From: Trichoplusia ni
Lineage: Eukaryota > Arthropoda > Insecta > Lepidoptera > Noctuidae
Assembly: GCF_003590095.1 (NCBI RefSeq)
Contig: NC_039479.1
Coordinates: 11,346,001-11,410,000 of the forward strand
Reading direction: 5' to 3'
DNA length: 64,000 nt
Shown: positions 1 through 11,439 of the stretch, one piece after another
How the letters are laid out: the number at the start of each line of letters is the position of its first letter
Numbering within the stretch: position 1 is the first letter of the stretch
Notes under the pieces: model-generated
Told to the model about the DNA's origin: nothing
Databases searched by the model: none
What the model saw: the letters and a program-made list of their open reading frames with translations, nothing else
Position numbers and translations under genes: made by a program

Positions 1-357
1 AATTTGAAATAAAGTTAAGCTTTTAAGTTGCTACGCTAACTTACGGGTCTAAGAACTTTACTTTTAATTACGTGTTTTAAGTTTTCAGCTTTGTTTCAGT
101 ACGAATTCACTGTTTTGTTCATTCCAAAAATAGTATTTTCCATTAATTAGCAAGACTCTTGATATGTCAAGCATAATATATTAATGCTCAAGTTTGATAT
201 GGTTTATAATTACGATCTTCTCATGACGTAAGCATATTTTCATTCAGCAGACATTATAATCCTGTTATCACTCCTCCACATTAAAGCCCATACGGCTTTT
301 AAGGCACGACTTACTATCTTGGAGGCTATACGCAATATAATATAGCTCCTCCTGTAT
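1..357. other. AT-rich anonymous DNA at left edge
   Basis: No coding signal, tRNA-like boxes or terminal repeats are evident before the LINE 3'-end remnant that follows. Confidence 0.5.
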
Positions 358-480
358 AAGGTCCATCCAAAAGTTGTTTGTCAAAGATCACTCTGGGCGT
401 TAAGACTGCCCATTGTGGCGTATGTAACAATTTTTCTTTGACGAATCCTGTAATTATGTGGTTTGCAATAAAAAATTCTA
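358..480 (+). mobile_element. Degraded LINE 3'-end remnant
   Basis: The stretch begins GTCCATCCAAAAGTTGTTTG, runs through a GTTAAGACTGCCCATTGT segment and ends near GTTTGCAATAAA. The better preserved copy at 6,728-6,860 has the same order of blocks, including the hairpin ATCGCTTTTAGCGAT. I recognise this 3' end as widespread in Lepidoptera; the parent LINE clade is not certain. No coding part remains. Confidence 0.55.
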
Positions 481-580
481 TTCTGCTCTTTTTTATACAA
501 TCTTTAACTTTGTCCCTTTTGAATAAAGGCAATGGAACTCTTAGTACAGGAACAGGTCTTACAAGCACGCAGGCTTAAAG

Positions 581-1425
581 ATGTTTGCACAATTCTCATC
601 AAATTTGATGCTCGTTCCTTTAAGAAACAAATATATTTTTAAGATTTAACCCTCCTTCATTTATGGCTACGATATTCGAGAACGAAGTTCACACAAGTTT
701 ATGAAAAAAGGGTTCAAATCGAAGATTTAGATTATGTAGAGTCCAAGCTTCGTAACTCTGGCCTTTAATGAGTGCATTGGCGAAACATTTGGACATAAAA
801 CAGTTTTTTCGAGTTGGACGATTTCGAGATTATGGAAAAATTTAAAATTTTGAATCTTTTCGTAAAACTCACGAATAAGTCACATAATTTATGCCAATCT
901 TAAATACATAGGAGTACTGAAACTTAAGCTCTGTGAAGATAAAAACTCTAGACGACAGGGATTCAGTACCAAAAGAAAAAGTGATACAAGCATCAATATA
1001 CTTTTCTTTCTTCTTTGTCATCCCAAACATAGTGCAAAATGCCAATTCATACTATAATATATCATGTGAAGATCAGCTTACATAGCACTGTACTGTTACA
1101 CATGAATACTATAATCTATCCACTGTCTGACCGTGTTACGTTGTATAAATCCAGCTGATATTACATGGATGTGTGACTGTTGGTATTAGCTACAGCAAGT
1201 ATTTTATATAAGGTGTCCGAGTATATGCCTGGATAATGTTTTGTTGGTGTTTTAATTCACTCGGATTGAAAACGTTGATTGCATGTCATGATGTTTATAG
1301 ATATCGTTTTTTATACCATATCTAAACATCATTATAAAGTATAAAGATGATTAGAAGTATTAGGCTTTGATTTAGTTGAAAGTTTGTTAAACCAGTCATT
1401 ATTTTAAAGCTCTTTAATATTATAT
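581..1425. other. Anonymous AT-rich DNA
   Basis: No supported gene or complete mobile element is seen. Open frames here are short and have no coding-like composition. Confidence 0.5.
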
Positions 1426-1554
1426 TTATTTGATGACCAGGAGTCCTCTGTCAGATGCCCCATCACATTTCAGATAAAATTTCTCAACAAGGCCTCTACA
1501 TGTTGGACCTTTATCCCCGTGTATGCCTTTCAAAAGGACTAGGTCACTTCCCAT
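1426..1554 (-). CDS. Possible short coding segment, 42 codons, unknown
   Basis: The minus strand has an ATG-initiated frame of 42 codons ending in TAA. It is richer in G+C than its surroundings, and about two-thirds of codons begin with a purine, as in real coding DNA. The predicted peptide is mixed and charged, with three cysteines (near residues 19, 30 and neighbours GPTCR and LKCDG), and has no signal peptide. An ATTAAA hexamer lies about a dozen bases after the stop. It could be a terminal exon, a piece of an old mobile-element gene, or chance. I do not recognise the protein, and the frame runs into a stop only about ten codons upstream of the ATG. Confidence 0.25.
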   Translation of the reverse strand: MGSDLVLLKGIHGDKGPTCRGLVEKFYLKCDGASDRGLLVIK

Positions 1555-1894
1555 AAAGTTATATGAACGAAAGGAAATCTATAATTTTGTAAAAAGTTTT
1601 TTTTTCTTCTCACATAACTTAAGCAAAAAAGCTTACTTTTAAACAAAAACGTTTTATACTAATACAAAAACGCTGGACTGGCACTAAAAGTAATGTCAAT
1701 ACGAAATGGAGATTTAAACAAATAGAAGTGGGGCCACGCGGCGCGGCGGTTCGTGCCAGTGTTAGTAAAAAATAAACAATTTTTCGGCAACGTTATTAAA
1801 TGTATAGAACTAGTGTTACCAAATAATTCGGTTTTGTGAACTGTACTGTAATGGAAAATTCTAGGCATTTGTTTAATAAAGATGTAGGCATCTA

Positions 1895-2075
1895 GCCCTA
1901 TCTACAGTCCGATTTGGTACAATCAACTTTACTGTCTAGTAAGATCAGCAGATGATCTGCGCTAGATGGCTCTGGATCTGGATGCGAGCAACCGAAAATA
2001 GATCCCGATGGCGTGCAATTGGGGGGCAGTTTGTCTAGCAGTGGACTAATGATGGTGGACCTCAGCCCTTCTAGT
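1895..2075 (+). mobile_element. RTE-like LINE 3' coding remnant
   Basis: One frame reads a typical RTE-type reverse transcriptase tail: an RSRWRAIG-like stretch, then a V-stop-QWT motif where intact elements have VQQWT, then an acidic/glycine run. The in-frame stop shows it is dead. The minus-strand fragment at 6,537-6,650 carries the same GTGCAATTGGGG core, so both derive from one family. Confidence 0.6.
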
Positions 2076-2119
2076 CAATTGACTTCTACAATCGTGAAAG
2101 CCAACAGAATACGCTCGAA

Positions 2120-2795
2120 TTTATGGCCATGACAGGTTACAAATTACGTTTTTATATCAATTAAATCTTTTTCTCAAATGAGTGTAATCATCATACGCTT
2201 TTCATAAGGGAAAACAAGTTGAAACTGGGCTAAACAAATTGTATCCAAACCTGGCTTCAGCTTTGTGCATTTGGCAACAACAGCCAAACTCTATCGCCCT
2301 TTGACAGGCGTTAGTTATTAGAGCAGTTGAAATATATATGAAATATTGGAAACTAATTCCCATTCTTACTATAAGTGACATTTTTTTTTGGGAAATGCAA
2401 ATTACGGGTATGTGCAAAAGTGCTTAATTTGAGATAAAGTAACAGAATTCTCAGTAACAGTAACAAAAGAGTAAAATAGTTTTTAATGTTAAATTCATAT
2501 TCAAAACTCTTAAGTTCTCTTTATAACCCTTAAGTAAAAAATTTAAAGCTTCATAAATCCGTTTATGAACTCATAAAAACCTCTAACAAGTACAATTATA
2601 TTTTTTAGAGCTAAGTTTCCTAAATAATTTATTACTTAATTTTGGGTGTCTATACTTTCTTAGCGAACTTGTATTAAAAAACTTGCTAACAGACTAGTTC
2701 AAAATAAATCTACCGTCCTCAATCTCTAAACTTAAATCTCCACAACCAAGCACCCTAACCTTCACCTCTGGAAATGTTTAAAGCACCTGAAAACC
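2120..2795. other. Anonymous AT-rich DNA
   Basis: Nothing supportable as a gene or element is seen. Confidence 0.5.
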
Positions 2796-2796
2796 T

Positions 2797-3060
2797 TTAT
2801 AAATGGGGCACGAAGCCAGCAAGCGAGCCCACATATTTCTTAATAATCTCATCTTTCATACATTGTGACCGCGAGGTAGGCGACCACGCTATTAGCGAAA
2901 TATAAAAGGTGGTCCCGATTCTAGAGTGGTGTTTTGAAAGCGGCCATGGGTCGTTACCCAAAGTATAGTGCAGGCATTCGACAAGAACATGCAAAGTGCA
3001 TCTGGTTGTTTTGTAGTGTATGGCTACAGTTTTGTGCATATTTAAGGTGAGGTGGAAGTT
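2797..3060. other. GC-richer block with TATAAAAG, unclassified
   Basis: This block stands out by base composition. It includes a TATAAAAG hexamer-plus at 2,901-2,908 (plus strand) and an 80-codon open frame on the minus strand (2,797-3,039) with no recognisable domain. No clear initiator follows the TATA-like site at the expected spacing. It may be a diverged dispersed repeat, a promoter, or neither. Confidence 0.3.
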
Positions 3061-3159
3061 TGTATGGCTGGTTTGGTTAGCGAGGTAATGTGCGGGGATT
3101 TGAAGTAAGGGTTGAGGTAAAGTAACTTTGAATTTAATAGACTTTTTTTTAACTTCTGT

Positions 3160-3218
3160 ATTTTAGTAATCACGTGTCGCGAAGGGTTTCACAAACATTC
3201 AAGTCACGCGCACAATGG
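3160..3218 (-). mobile_element. 3'-end fragment of tRNA-derived SINE family B
   Basis: The reverse complement contains GTGACTTGAATGTTTGTG, matching the distal body of the fuller family-B copies at 28,990, 38,935 and 50,440 (GTGACTTGAATCTTTGTG in the first). The tRNA-like head is missing. Confidence 0.55.
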
Positions 3219-3814
3219 AGAAAATTTTGGGTCGATGGAAAATTTGGTCAATCATGATGTTTGAGGCTTTCTTGCTTTAAAACTTTTTGTTTGAGCCACA
3301 CAAATAATATACAGGCATTCATTCCTTCTTCAATTTTCAATATGTGACGCAAAGGTAGCTGACAGCCGGGATTAGCAGAGAAGAACCTAGTAAAACATAA
3401 TATAGAACATTTATCAGGTCACAACAACAAATAAAATTGAAGTTGTTTGATTTTCTCCAAAAAAGTATATTGTACCTTAGGCCTCAGTAAACGTCGCTGT
3501 AAATATCAGATTACAAGAGCAACACGTAATAAAGGCTTTCTGTTAGAAAAACATTTGGAGGAGCTTACCGAGACTCAGGTCCATTTTCAAACAATATTGA
3601 AATAAAAAAACGTAAGTGAAGGGTCACCTCTTACGATACCCGAGGGGGAGACAAAAGCCTTTTAGGAAATATGTATGCTTCATTCAATGGTATATTTCGT
3701 AGATTGGGATTGTAAAGTCGACTTGGGGTTTAAAACGAATTTGATAAACTGTACTGTCTTTTCTCTAAAACGCATTTATTTTTAACAAAAATTTTGTGTT
3801 GGAGTTACAGCTCG

Positions 3815-4075
3815 ATGTATGGATTTTTATGCATGAGGTGTAAGTTCGAACCCAACACAGGCAAAGTCCCAATGTGACATAATTCAAAGTTATATGTAAT
3901 TTCTAAAATAAACTAAGACACCACTGGCATACGGTGAAGAAAACATTGTGAGAAAACTTGGATTAGTATATAGGAATCCGAAATCGCCAAACCGTATGAG
4001 CTACTCTGGTGGTCAATGATAAAACCTTATTTCCCTAACAAAGGCCTGTGCCAGCATCACTGCTTGTGAGAAGAT
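3815..4075 (+). mobile_element. Diverged tRNA-derived lepidopteran SINE
   Basis: The order of blocks fits a SINE family I know from many moths: a B-box-like AGTTCGAACCC near 3,844, then CGGTGAAGAAAACATTGTGA, then CTCTGGTGGTCAATG, then AACAAAGGCCTGTGCC. The head before the B box is degraded, with no convincing A box, so transcription is unlikely. There is no clear target-site duplication. The family assignment rests on memory of its consensus, not on a search. Confidence 0.65.
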
Positions 4076-4495
4076 TATGCCTTTGAAATTCAGTTTCTAT
4101 TTTTCCTTTACATTAATACTTATCTTGTCTTTCGCGACAGTCCACAAATCGCAGTCGATTTCCACTTTACCATTATTCATAGTTACCAATGGTTACTAAA
4201 TCAACATTTCCCCAACAACTGTTCCTCATTCTATTACCTTCCCATCAGAATTGGTTATGAAACGAAGCGAACCAGTTTACAATGTAAACAAATACATTAC
4301 AGTCCGCGTTAATACCTAAGACAGTTCGCGTTCCTTTCAAACAAATACACCCTTTGGTACCACGAGTTGTAAGAAAACACGAAAATATTTGTCCAGACTT
4401 GAAAATGCGAATTGTGTTTACATTTACTGCTTTGTAAATAGCTCTGTCGCAATGCAGTATACTTTTTCATATCCGACCAACGTAACATAATTCAG

Positions 4496-4635
4496 AACGT
4501 TTACTGCGAGCTCTTGAAGAGAAAATGCTACATTTGTGTAAGAAGGACAACGCTATGTGCGATGTATCGCGCCATCCTGCGTCCACTATTGTGAGAAGCC
4601 TAGTTGATGAGGTCGTTGTACTGGCCGAGGAGTAA
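4496..4635 (+). CDS. Candidate 3'-terminal exon of an unknown gene
   Basis: After a pyrimidine tract and a TTCAG acceptor-like site ending at 4,495, an open frame of 45 codons runs from 4,498 to a TAA at 4,633-4,635 (the first two exon bases would complete a split codon). The peptide is leucine- and glutamate-rich (starts RLLRALEEKM, ends VVVLAEE) and looks like an amphipathic helix followed by a valine-rich end. About two-thirds of codons start with a purine, and the segment is clearly richer in G+C than its flanks. An ATTAAA signal at 4,721-4,726 is followed by a T/G-rich stretch, as at a polyadenylation site. No upstream exon was identified in the window, and I do not recognise the protein. 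A chance open frame cannot be excluded. Confidence 0.42.
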
Positions 4636-4720
4636 GGACTTAATAAGAAACAAGTTTGTTACAAGTTCCGGTGTAAATGTTTGGAACTCATTTTGCAATT
4701 TGCTAGTTATTGTGTGGAAC

Positions 4721-4780
4721 ATTAAAGTTTATTAACAACGATATTTTGTCTGTTTTTTTTTTTGTTTTAGTACATTTCTT
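4721..4780 (+). terminator. Putative polyadenylation signal for the 4.5-kb exon
   Basis: ATTAAA lies 85 bases after the candidate stop codon. It is followed within about 25 bases by a TGTCT plus long T-run, the usual U/GU-rich downstream element. AT-rich DNA produces such matches often, so this only supports the exon in combination. Confidence 0.35.
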
Positions 4781-5179
4781 GTAGCGTGATTGTTTTGGCC
4801 TAATGAAATGAAATTCTTAGACTTTTGAACCTCTAAATATACTTGGTTAAGTTACAATAACTTATTCCTTAGATATAGATGGACGGAAATAGATAATCTT
4901 TAATAATTATCGCCTATTTAACTTCTCAGTTTGTAATACTTACAAATACAACTAGAGACTTTAGAAATGCCTTTTTAAAACATCGTTAGTATGGTTGAAT
5001 TGGTTTGAATTCAGCGGCATGAGTGGTCATAGGTATGAAGGTCAAGACTACATTTTATTCCGTCATTTCCACGAAAATGGGAACCACATGCTCTGTAAAC
5101 AAAAGTCCATGCGGTTGGGGTCCCGGTAACAGCTAATTTTCAATAAGAAACATTAAATGAACCAGCTGGGCTGTTGACT

Positions 5180-5325
5180 TTTTTAAGGGTTATCCAAATG
5201 GTAAAAAATAAACCTATTCTAAGGATCTGCTGTCTGTCCGTTTGTCACTTATGAACAATAACAATATTTACTAAAAATTAAAATCGAGGTGAAACAACGA
5301 ATAGCGCGGTAACTTTTTTATGGGT
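5180..5325 (+). repeat. Dispersed lepidopteran repeat R (GGTTCCNTAC...CTGTC), copy 1
   Basis: An AGGGTTATCCAAATGGTAAA start and a GCTGTCTGTCCGTTTGTCAC block match the order seen at 8,835, 9,510, 13,780 (minus), 16,375, 29,690 and 54,880. I know this repeat from lepidopteran genomes, but its class is unclear to me. Confidence 0.55.
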
Positions 5326-5754
5326 CCCTTTTAGACCCTTTAGAAATTAGCCTATTATTTCTATGTACTTTTGATCGAAAAACCCCTTTTTTGGTTTACG
5401 TTATAGATATTGTTTCCAAGTATTTATACGTAAGTTTTATGAGTAATTCTTCATGTTTGCACCTTTAGTAGAGCAATAAAACTTACCCAGCCGTGTGTAA
5501 CGAAAACTTATTCGATTTATAGATTGCAATTGCGCGCTAGCTAAACTCCTTTTATTTTAAGTTATAGTTGTGATATATTTTCGGTGGCTCGTGATATTTG
5601 ACCTTATTTCTCCATTTTAGAATTTTAACCTAAATGTTTATTTGTATTCAAGTTTGAACTTAATATTTTCTTTTGAATGTTTAGTATTTTTTTGGGCGCT
5701 GTAGCTGAGGGACGATAGAGGAATCTTATTGACTACTGACACACAACTCTCCGT

Positions 5755-5860
5755 CCTTCTTTTACCAGGCTTCATCTCATAAATTGAGATAGTTAACGTT
5801 ACAAATTCTTGGGTGATAAATAAATTTGCGGGTCAAAAAACAAGACTACATAGAATTATA
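5755..5860 (+). repeat. Repeat R, degraded partial copy
   Basis: A TTACCAGGCTTCATCTCATA block followed by a GATAGTTAACGTT stretch matches the central part of repeat R (CACCAGGC...ATCTCATGAACC...GATAG). The flanking blocks are lost. Confidence 0.4.
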
Positions 5861-5869
5861 ATCGCTTCT

Positions 5870-6530
5870 TGTCGCTTATCTGCTAATAGGCCTTTAATGG
5901 TACCTTATTATTTTCACTTTAAGAAATATCAATAAACCTAGTTAATCACGTGACAATAAAATAACTCGAAATTAATTTCACCTTTCCAACATTTTACGTA
6001 TTCACTAGAGCCTATAGTTACGAAATCCATTAAATTACCGTCCACTATATTATTCGTATCTCACTTAATTTCAACAACCCAACTGAGATTATAAGCAGCT
6101 GATCCATTCTATATTTTGCTTTAATTCCCGGCTCTGAAAACAACACAGGCTGGGATAATATTTATTTTTCTCCAATCCCCGAGTGCCCACTGTTTTATTT
6201 ATTGCTTTCATTTCACCTCGCTCGTGTTTTAAATTACTCGTGTGATTGTCTGATAATTTGTGGACCGTTGTTTTAAATGTTAAATGTAAGTAACTTTGCA
6301 GTATCGGTGTTCGATATGGTTTTGTTTTAATCCTAATCGAAGCTTCACCCCCCACCCCACTTCTAAACGGTGTGAAGTTACGAGAAATATTTATAAATAG
6401 ATTGGAATTCTTTATTGAACATAAATTTACGTAGCCGCATGTAAACAGTGATTTCAGGTAACTAAATTAGTAACTATTGACCTAGTAGTATGATTTATGC
6501 ACAGCTATGTCGTAGGTCGTTCGTTACAAT
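5870..6530. other. Anonymous AT-rich DNA
   Basis: No supported gene. The 88-codon minus-strand frame here has no domain and no coding-like composition. Confidence 0.5.
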
Positions 6531-6536
6531 TTTCAT

Positions 6537-6650
6537 GTATCATCATCGTTATAACCATCTGCTCATACTCGTCTACTGGACATAGGCCTCCCCAATTGCA
6601 TGCCATCGAGATCTATCTTCGGTTCTTGAGCAGATCATCACACTACCGTG
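6537..6650 (-). mobile_element. RTE-like LINE 3'-end fragment
   Basis: The reverse complement reads GCATGCAATTGGGGAGGCC and then CTATGTCCAGTAGACGAG, the end of an RTE-type reverse transcriptase gene, running toward a short TGATGATG-like tail. It is the same family as the plus-strand remnant at about 1.9-2.1 kb. Confidence 0.65.
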
Positions 6651-6727
6651 CCCGAGGTCGTCCTACACTACGTTTGCAAAGACGTGGTCCTTACCTATAT
6701 GGGTACTTACATACTGATAATTTTCCT

Positions 6728-6862
6728 GTCCATCCAAAGGTTGTCTGGAAGACATCGCTTTTAGCGATAAGACCGCCATTGTACCCTAACATTGTATGTA
6801 TTAAGAATCACTGCTGTAATTCCATGGTGTACAATAAAGAATATTCTAATCTAATCTACTTA
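6728..6862 (+). mobile_element. LINE 3' end with hairpin and TCTAA tail
   Basis: Contains GTCCATCCAAAGGTTGTCTG, a perfect hairpin ATCGCT-TTT-AGCGAT, an AATAAA signal, and a short TCTAA-type simple tail. No coding sequence remains upstream; the RTE fragment next door is in the opposite orientation, so the two are separate insertions. The copy at 358-480 is a worn relative. Confidence 0.65.
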
Positions 6863-6939
6863 AAGGGTGTGTCAAACCACGTCACCTGCTGTCTGTTCGC
6901 GACGTTGGTTTGTTTTAAATTTAAACTCTGAAATCTGTG

Positions 6940-8830
6940 GTCCTTAGACATAAAGATCATTGAATCGTATTTATATAATTTCGTTCAAATTAGGCAAAAA
7001 TTCGAGAAGTCGTGTCTGTTCAAGGATTTATTACAGTCACCAAGCCAATTTACAGCAGCCAGTATAACATTAAAGGCAGTACGCCCTAAATGAATTACTT
7101 GTATTTAAACAGGAATTCCAATTTCAGTTCTTATCTTCACCCGCAATCTGGTTCGAAAGATCTACAGAAATATCATTAGCAATAAAGCTAGCTTTGAAAT
7201 ATACAGACATATAATAAACATCAGTTCCCGACATCTGTTACTCGGGTCCGCTATCCTTAATTAAAATTAAAATAGAATTACGAGATATACGCGACCTCAA
7301 TATTTAATTAATTTTAATATTGGCCTTTAAACACCGTTTTTGGTTTAATCTTGTGTTCTTAGAAATTTCGGGTGGAAAACTTTGGTCCTATTTCATGATT
7401 TGAACGCTATTTTATGTTTCCCGCTGCCTGTTTAAGCTGTTGTGTTTACGTACGCCTCCGTTGCTAGTTTGGATTATATTAATGATTTCTCGTTTAGATA
7501 AGATACCTTTGCTTGTCGAGGACAAAGTTTCGTTTTATTTGTATTTAAGAAGAAAAGGGAAGGGAAATAAGAATATCTGTATGACGCTGCTTACGCGATT
7601 TATTGATGCCATACCCTGACACAATGTCTTCCCAACTCAATATATAAATTCAAAGTGTAAAACTTACTGCACTCAGTGCTTTTCTAGTAGAGTTATTAGG
7701 TATATTTAAGTGGTTAAAGTTTACTCGTAGATACACTACCGTTAAACAAGGAAGACGAAAAGAAAATTTAAAATAGTATATTTGGAAGTTTATCAAATCT
7801 ATGCCCTATAGATTTGATTTAAAACCCTTTCTAGATCATCATACCAAATAAGATAGTGTCTTGCCGTGAGTCACATAAAAATATTCAATCATTACTCGTC
7901 TCAAAACGATGTATAAACCTATTTGGAATACTTAGAGTAAACAGTTTTCTTAACAAACCGTCCTATTGACTCAAAAAGAATTTACCTTTGCCCGACTGTC
8001 TCAAACTGTATGCCTTTTTCCAATTTATTGTGCTCATTAAGCGCAAAAGGAACGTTGAACACTGAGTCTTATGGCATCGAAGTTACTCCATTTTAATGAG
8101 GGACTTTGAAACTGGAGGCGAGGTGAGGGGTTTTGTTTCCTTTGTCATAGTTTGCTAATTAACACTGGCGTCCGATATCGACGCAGATCATAAGTTTATA
8201 GATGTGACAATGTTTTTATCGAGTTTAAGGCTTCATTGGTTTTCACTCTTTAGTCAATTGTCGGTGTTTTCTTTGCGTTGCTTCATCTTATCATGTTCCT
8301 AAATCCTCACTAAAACTAGCATTTTGGGTATATTTTTTTTAAAGTATACACCCACTCCCTCAGTCCATGAGGATTCCCCCGCCTTAACAAAAAAAAAGTG
8401 CTTGCCTTATCAAAAAATGGTACGGGCTATTTTATAGAACAGCTAGTTACCCACAATGACTTAAGTATTTTAATTTTAAGTACATTAGAAGCAAATACAA
8501 AATCATAAACAGATAGAAATTGGAGTCAACGAAAGCGTATTGTGGTAAGGAGATTACTCAATTGTTAAGGAGAATTCTTACAGGACGTTTGTATTTCCAA
8601 AATAATTCTAGAAACAAAGGAAGGACGAAGTGGTTTGTGCAATGCAATACGCTTTTGTATACGAATGTAGTCTTTACTATTTATAATTGTCTTTAAAACG
8701 AGACGACAATTATATGTATACTTATATTGTTTTTTAATAAATCATTCTTAGTGACTTGCCAATAAACGATGTTTAGATTTTATCTATATGAAAATATTGC
8801 TTTGCACAGACCTCAATAGCGTAGCGTAAA
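6940..8830. other. Anonymous AT-rich DNA
   Basis: No gene, tRNA-like promoter boxes or clear element ends are seen in this stretch. Confidence 0.5.
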
Positions 8831-8834
8831 AAAT

Positions 8835-8965
8835 ACTTTTATAGGGTTCCATACTCAAAGGATTAAAACAGAATTAAGGTTCTGCTGCCTGTAAGTCTGT
8901 CCGCTAGTCTGTCAGTGTCTGTATCTTATAAAACGTGATACCTGGGTTGTTGCCCTTTTTATCTT
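8835..8965 (+). repeat. Repeat R, copy 2
   Basis: Starts TATAGGGTTCCATACTCAAA, followed by a GCTGCCTGTAAGTCTGTCCG block and a TATCTTATAAAACGTGATA block, in the usual family order. The 3' half is lost. Confidence 0.6.
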
Positions 8966-9504
8966 CATATAGTATGATATGAGTGTTCATTATCATTTCA
9001 GACTTTAAGTTCAGTGTCTCTTCATTTCTTGAAGAAAGAAGGTCATAAACACTCATATTCATAACAATTCAAAAACACTCAAAGCTTTTATTATGACCTA
9101 GCTATCACCACTTAATCAAATCACCAGATCAAATTACACTCCCAAAACGTCCCTCATACATCATTTTCGGTAAATCCTGCGATAAATTGATAAAAATAAA
9201 GAGAGTAACAACCAGAAAATATAATAAGTTTACGCTACAGTTCTCAGCTGAAATATAGGCTTTTATTTACTGGAGTGTGATAGAATAAACACATCATTGA
9301 TATTTAATAGACCAAAGAAATTATCCGTCGCAAAAATGATCAGCCGTTGTCCTCAAAACGAAGTCGTTCATGAAATATTGAACCAGGGATTTTGTTTTAG
9401 AGGTTACTGAACTTTGCCGCCTTTAGTATATTATTTTTTCATCCGTTCTGTTGTACTGTAATAGTAATAGAGTCTAGAATAATAGACTATTAGGTTGCTG
9501 TTTG

Positions 9505-9740
9505 GTTTTTCATCCAAAGGGTAAAATAAACAAAGAATACTGGTTTTCTGCTGTCAACCCATCAGTCCGCCACCAAACTGTATCATCTCATCTGAATAAT
9601 TGATATTTTCGAGATAATTTTCAGTTGCGGCTATAACAAAAAATAATATTGATCGAGGTTGCGGCAATGACTGCTCCGGCCACAAAGTCAAAATTTTTTC
9701 TTTAGCCTACTGGTACGGAACTTTCAGTGTGGCGAGATTT
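9505..9740 (+). repeat. Repeat R, copy 3, longer
   Basis: The order is ATCCAAAGGGTAAAATAAAC, a TCTGCTGTC block, a TATCATCTCATCTGAATAAT block, CGGCTATAACAAAAAATAAT, and a final TGGTACGGAAC block, covering nearly the whole known unit. Repeat R copies in this window lie mainly in plus orientation. Confidence 0.6.
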
Positions 9741-9749
9741 TTGTTTTAC

Positions 9750-11435
9750 AAGTGTAACATGGAGTAACTTAACCAACCATTTTTCAACAAGGTACTGTAT
9801 TAAGTGTTTTTTTATTTGTTACTAAAGTACCAATATGGAATTGTAATTTTTTTAATGAAAGTACATTACAGTGTTGGTAACAACTTGATATTTTTCAGTA
9901 TGAAAGCCTTAACTGCCGCTAGAAATATTTTGTGTATTCTAGCCAGGTTTTAGATCTTTGTTTAGTCGAACCAACAGCATTTAAACTAATCTTAAGATTT
10001 TCTCGGTGGTCGAACTACGAAGTAGGACAATTTTAAATGAGAGGGCAGTGATAATGACATAATGCGGACATTGTTTTGGAAAAATTATAAAGTTTTGATT
10101 AAAAAATAATTTATCTTAATCATGAATAATATTTCCCTTTCATGTACTATTGTGGACTTCGATACGCTGAATGAAATTAATTTGAAAACGAATACCATTC
10201 TCGCGGGTTTTTATAACTTATACATATTCGATGCCTACATAATGAAGATACTGAAAATATGAAGTCTTAAAAATGCCATAGTAGTTGAACGCTTGAACAA
10301 AGCGAGGGTACATCAAAGCTCATTGTCTCTAACGATCGTAGGTACCTCAAGTCAGCCATTCCGAAAATTTTATGTGGTCATATTTCACACACGTTCGGCC
10401 AACCGCACTCATCATGTTAATTATCTAGCTAATTATCTCTCAGATATTTTGTCCCCTCTACAAATTCACTGTGGGGTCCTCTTATCACCCGACACTAATT
10501 ACAAACTTGTTTAAAACTTCACTTTCACTTCGGCTTCCAATGAGGGCGAGTCTTGCTTTGTTTAGTATTAAACTTTGTACCAACTTGGGACTTTGAAGGT
10601 GATATTAAATAGACGAGAAGTATTGGCCACTTCAGTCTTATTTAAATTTTAATCATTTAGACAACAAGAATTGTTACATCAAAGCTGATTTGAGAGTTTG
10701 TGAATGATAGCGTATCCGTCTGAATGTTTTTGATCGCTTTTTCAAGAAATAAGACTTTTAGGTTTATTTAATACTATTTGAATTTTGTATCACCTTTTAT
10801 AGTAACGGAGACGCGAGTTTCTTGTCACTTAAAGAAGTATTAATTATCTAAGACAAAATAAATCCAGTTTTCTTCATTAAAATGGGTGCACTGCAAACTG
10901 TATTATCGATTACATGACTAAACATTCACTCCCTAGTATAGGATTGAGTACAATAGGTAAGTTATGAACGATGCTAGAGTTACTCTAACAACTATTAAGC
11001 ATTAATACTCATTCTTCTCAAATCCTATCGCAAGTATAACAGTGCTTACACAAAATAATCCGTTCAAAATCTCTACATTTCAAATACAAAACTATCTATT
11101 GAAAATAAATCGCAATACCCAGACATTGATATAAATTTGAGATATCTAACAAGCGGGGAAGATGGGGAAGCAAATATTTATTAAATCACCGTTAGTTCGA
11201 GCAATCTGTGAGGGATTTCATCTCGTTACAGACTACGGTTGTGAGCTAACACTTGTTACCTGCATGAGTGAAAAATGACGCGCTTCGATTTATAGCATCG
11301 CACTAGTGAGGAAGGATGGGTTTTAAAGGATGATAGGAGTGACTTGGTCTGATTGGCGTGACTTTGATAACTCAATTTAGAGGTGAAACTTTGATGTGAC
11401 ATGGAATACATCTTTCTTTGTAGGACTAATAACTT
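9750..11435. other. Anonymous AT-rich DNA
   Basis: No supported gene or element. A 73-codon frame at 10,293-10,514 shows no domain. Confidence 0.5.
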
Positions 11436-11439
11436 TAAT

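Noticed and set aside
3436..3605. Open frame of about 50 codons ending just before AACGTAAGT
   Set aside because: Contains an in-frame stop before the donor-like site, weak codon bias, and no start; likely chance.
6497..6931. 144-codon plus-strand frame
   Set aside because: It runs across two unrelated LINE 3'-end fragments in opposite orientation; it is a chance frame through repeats.
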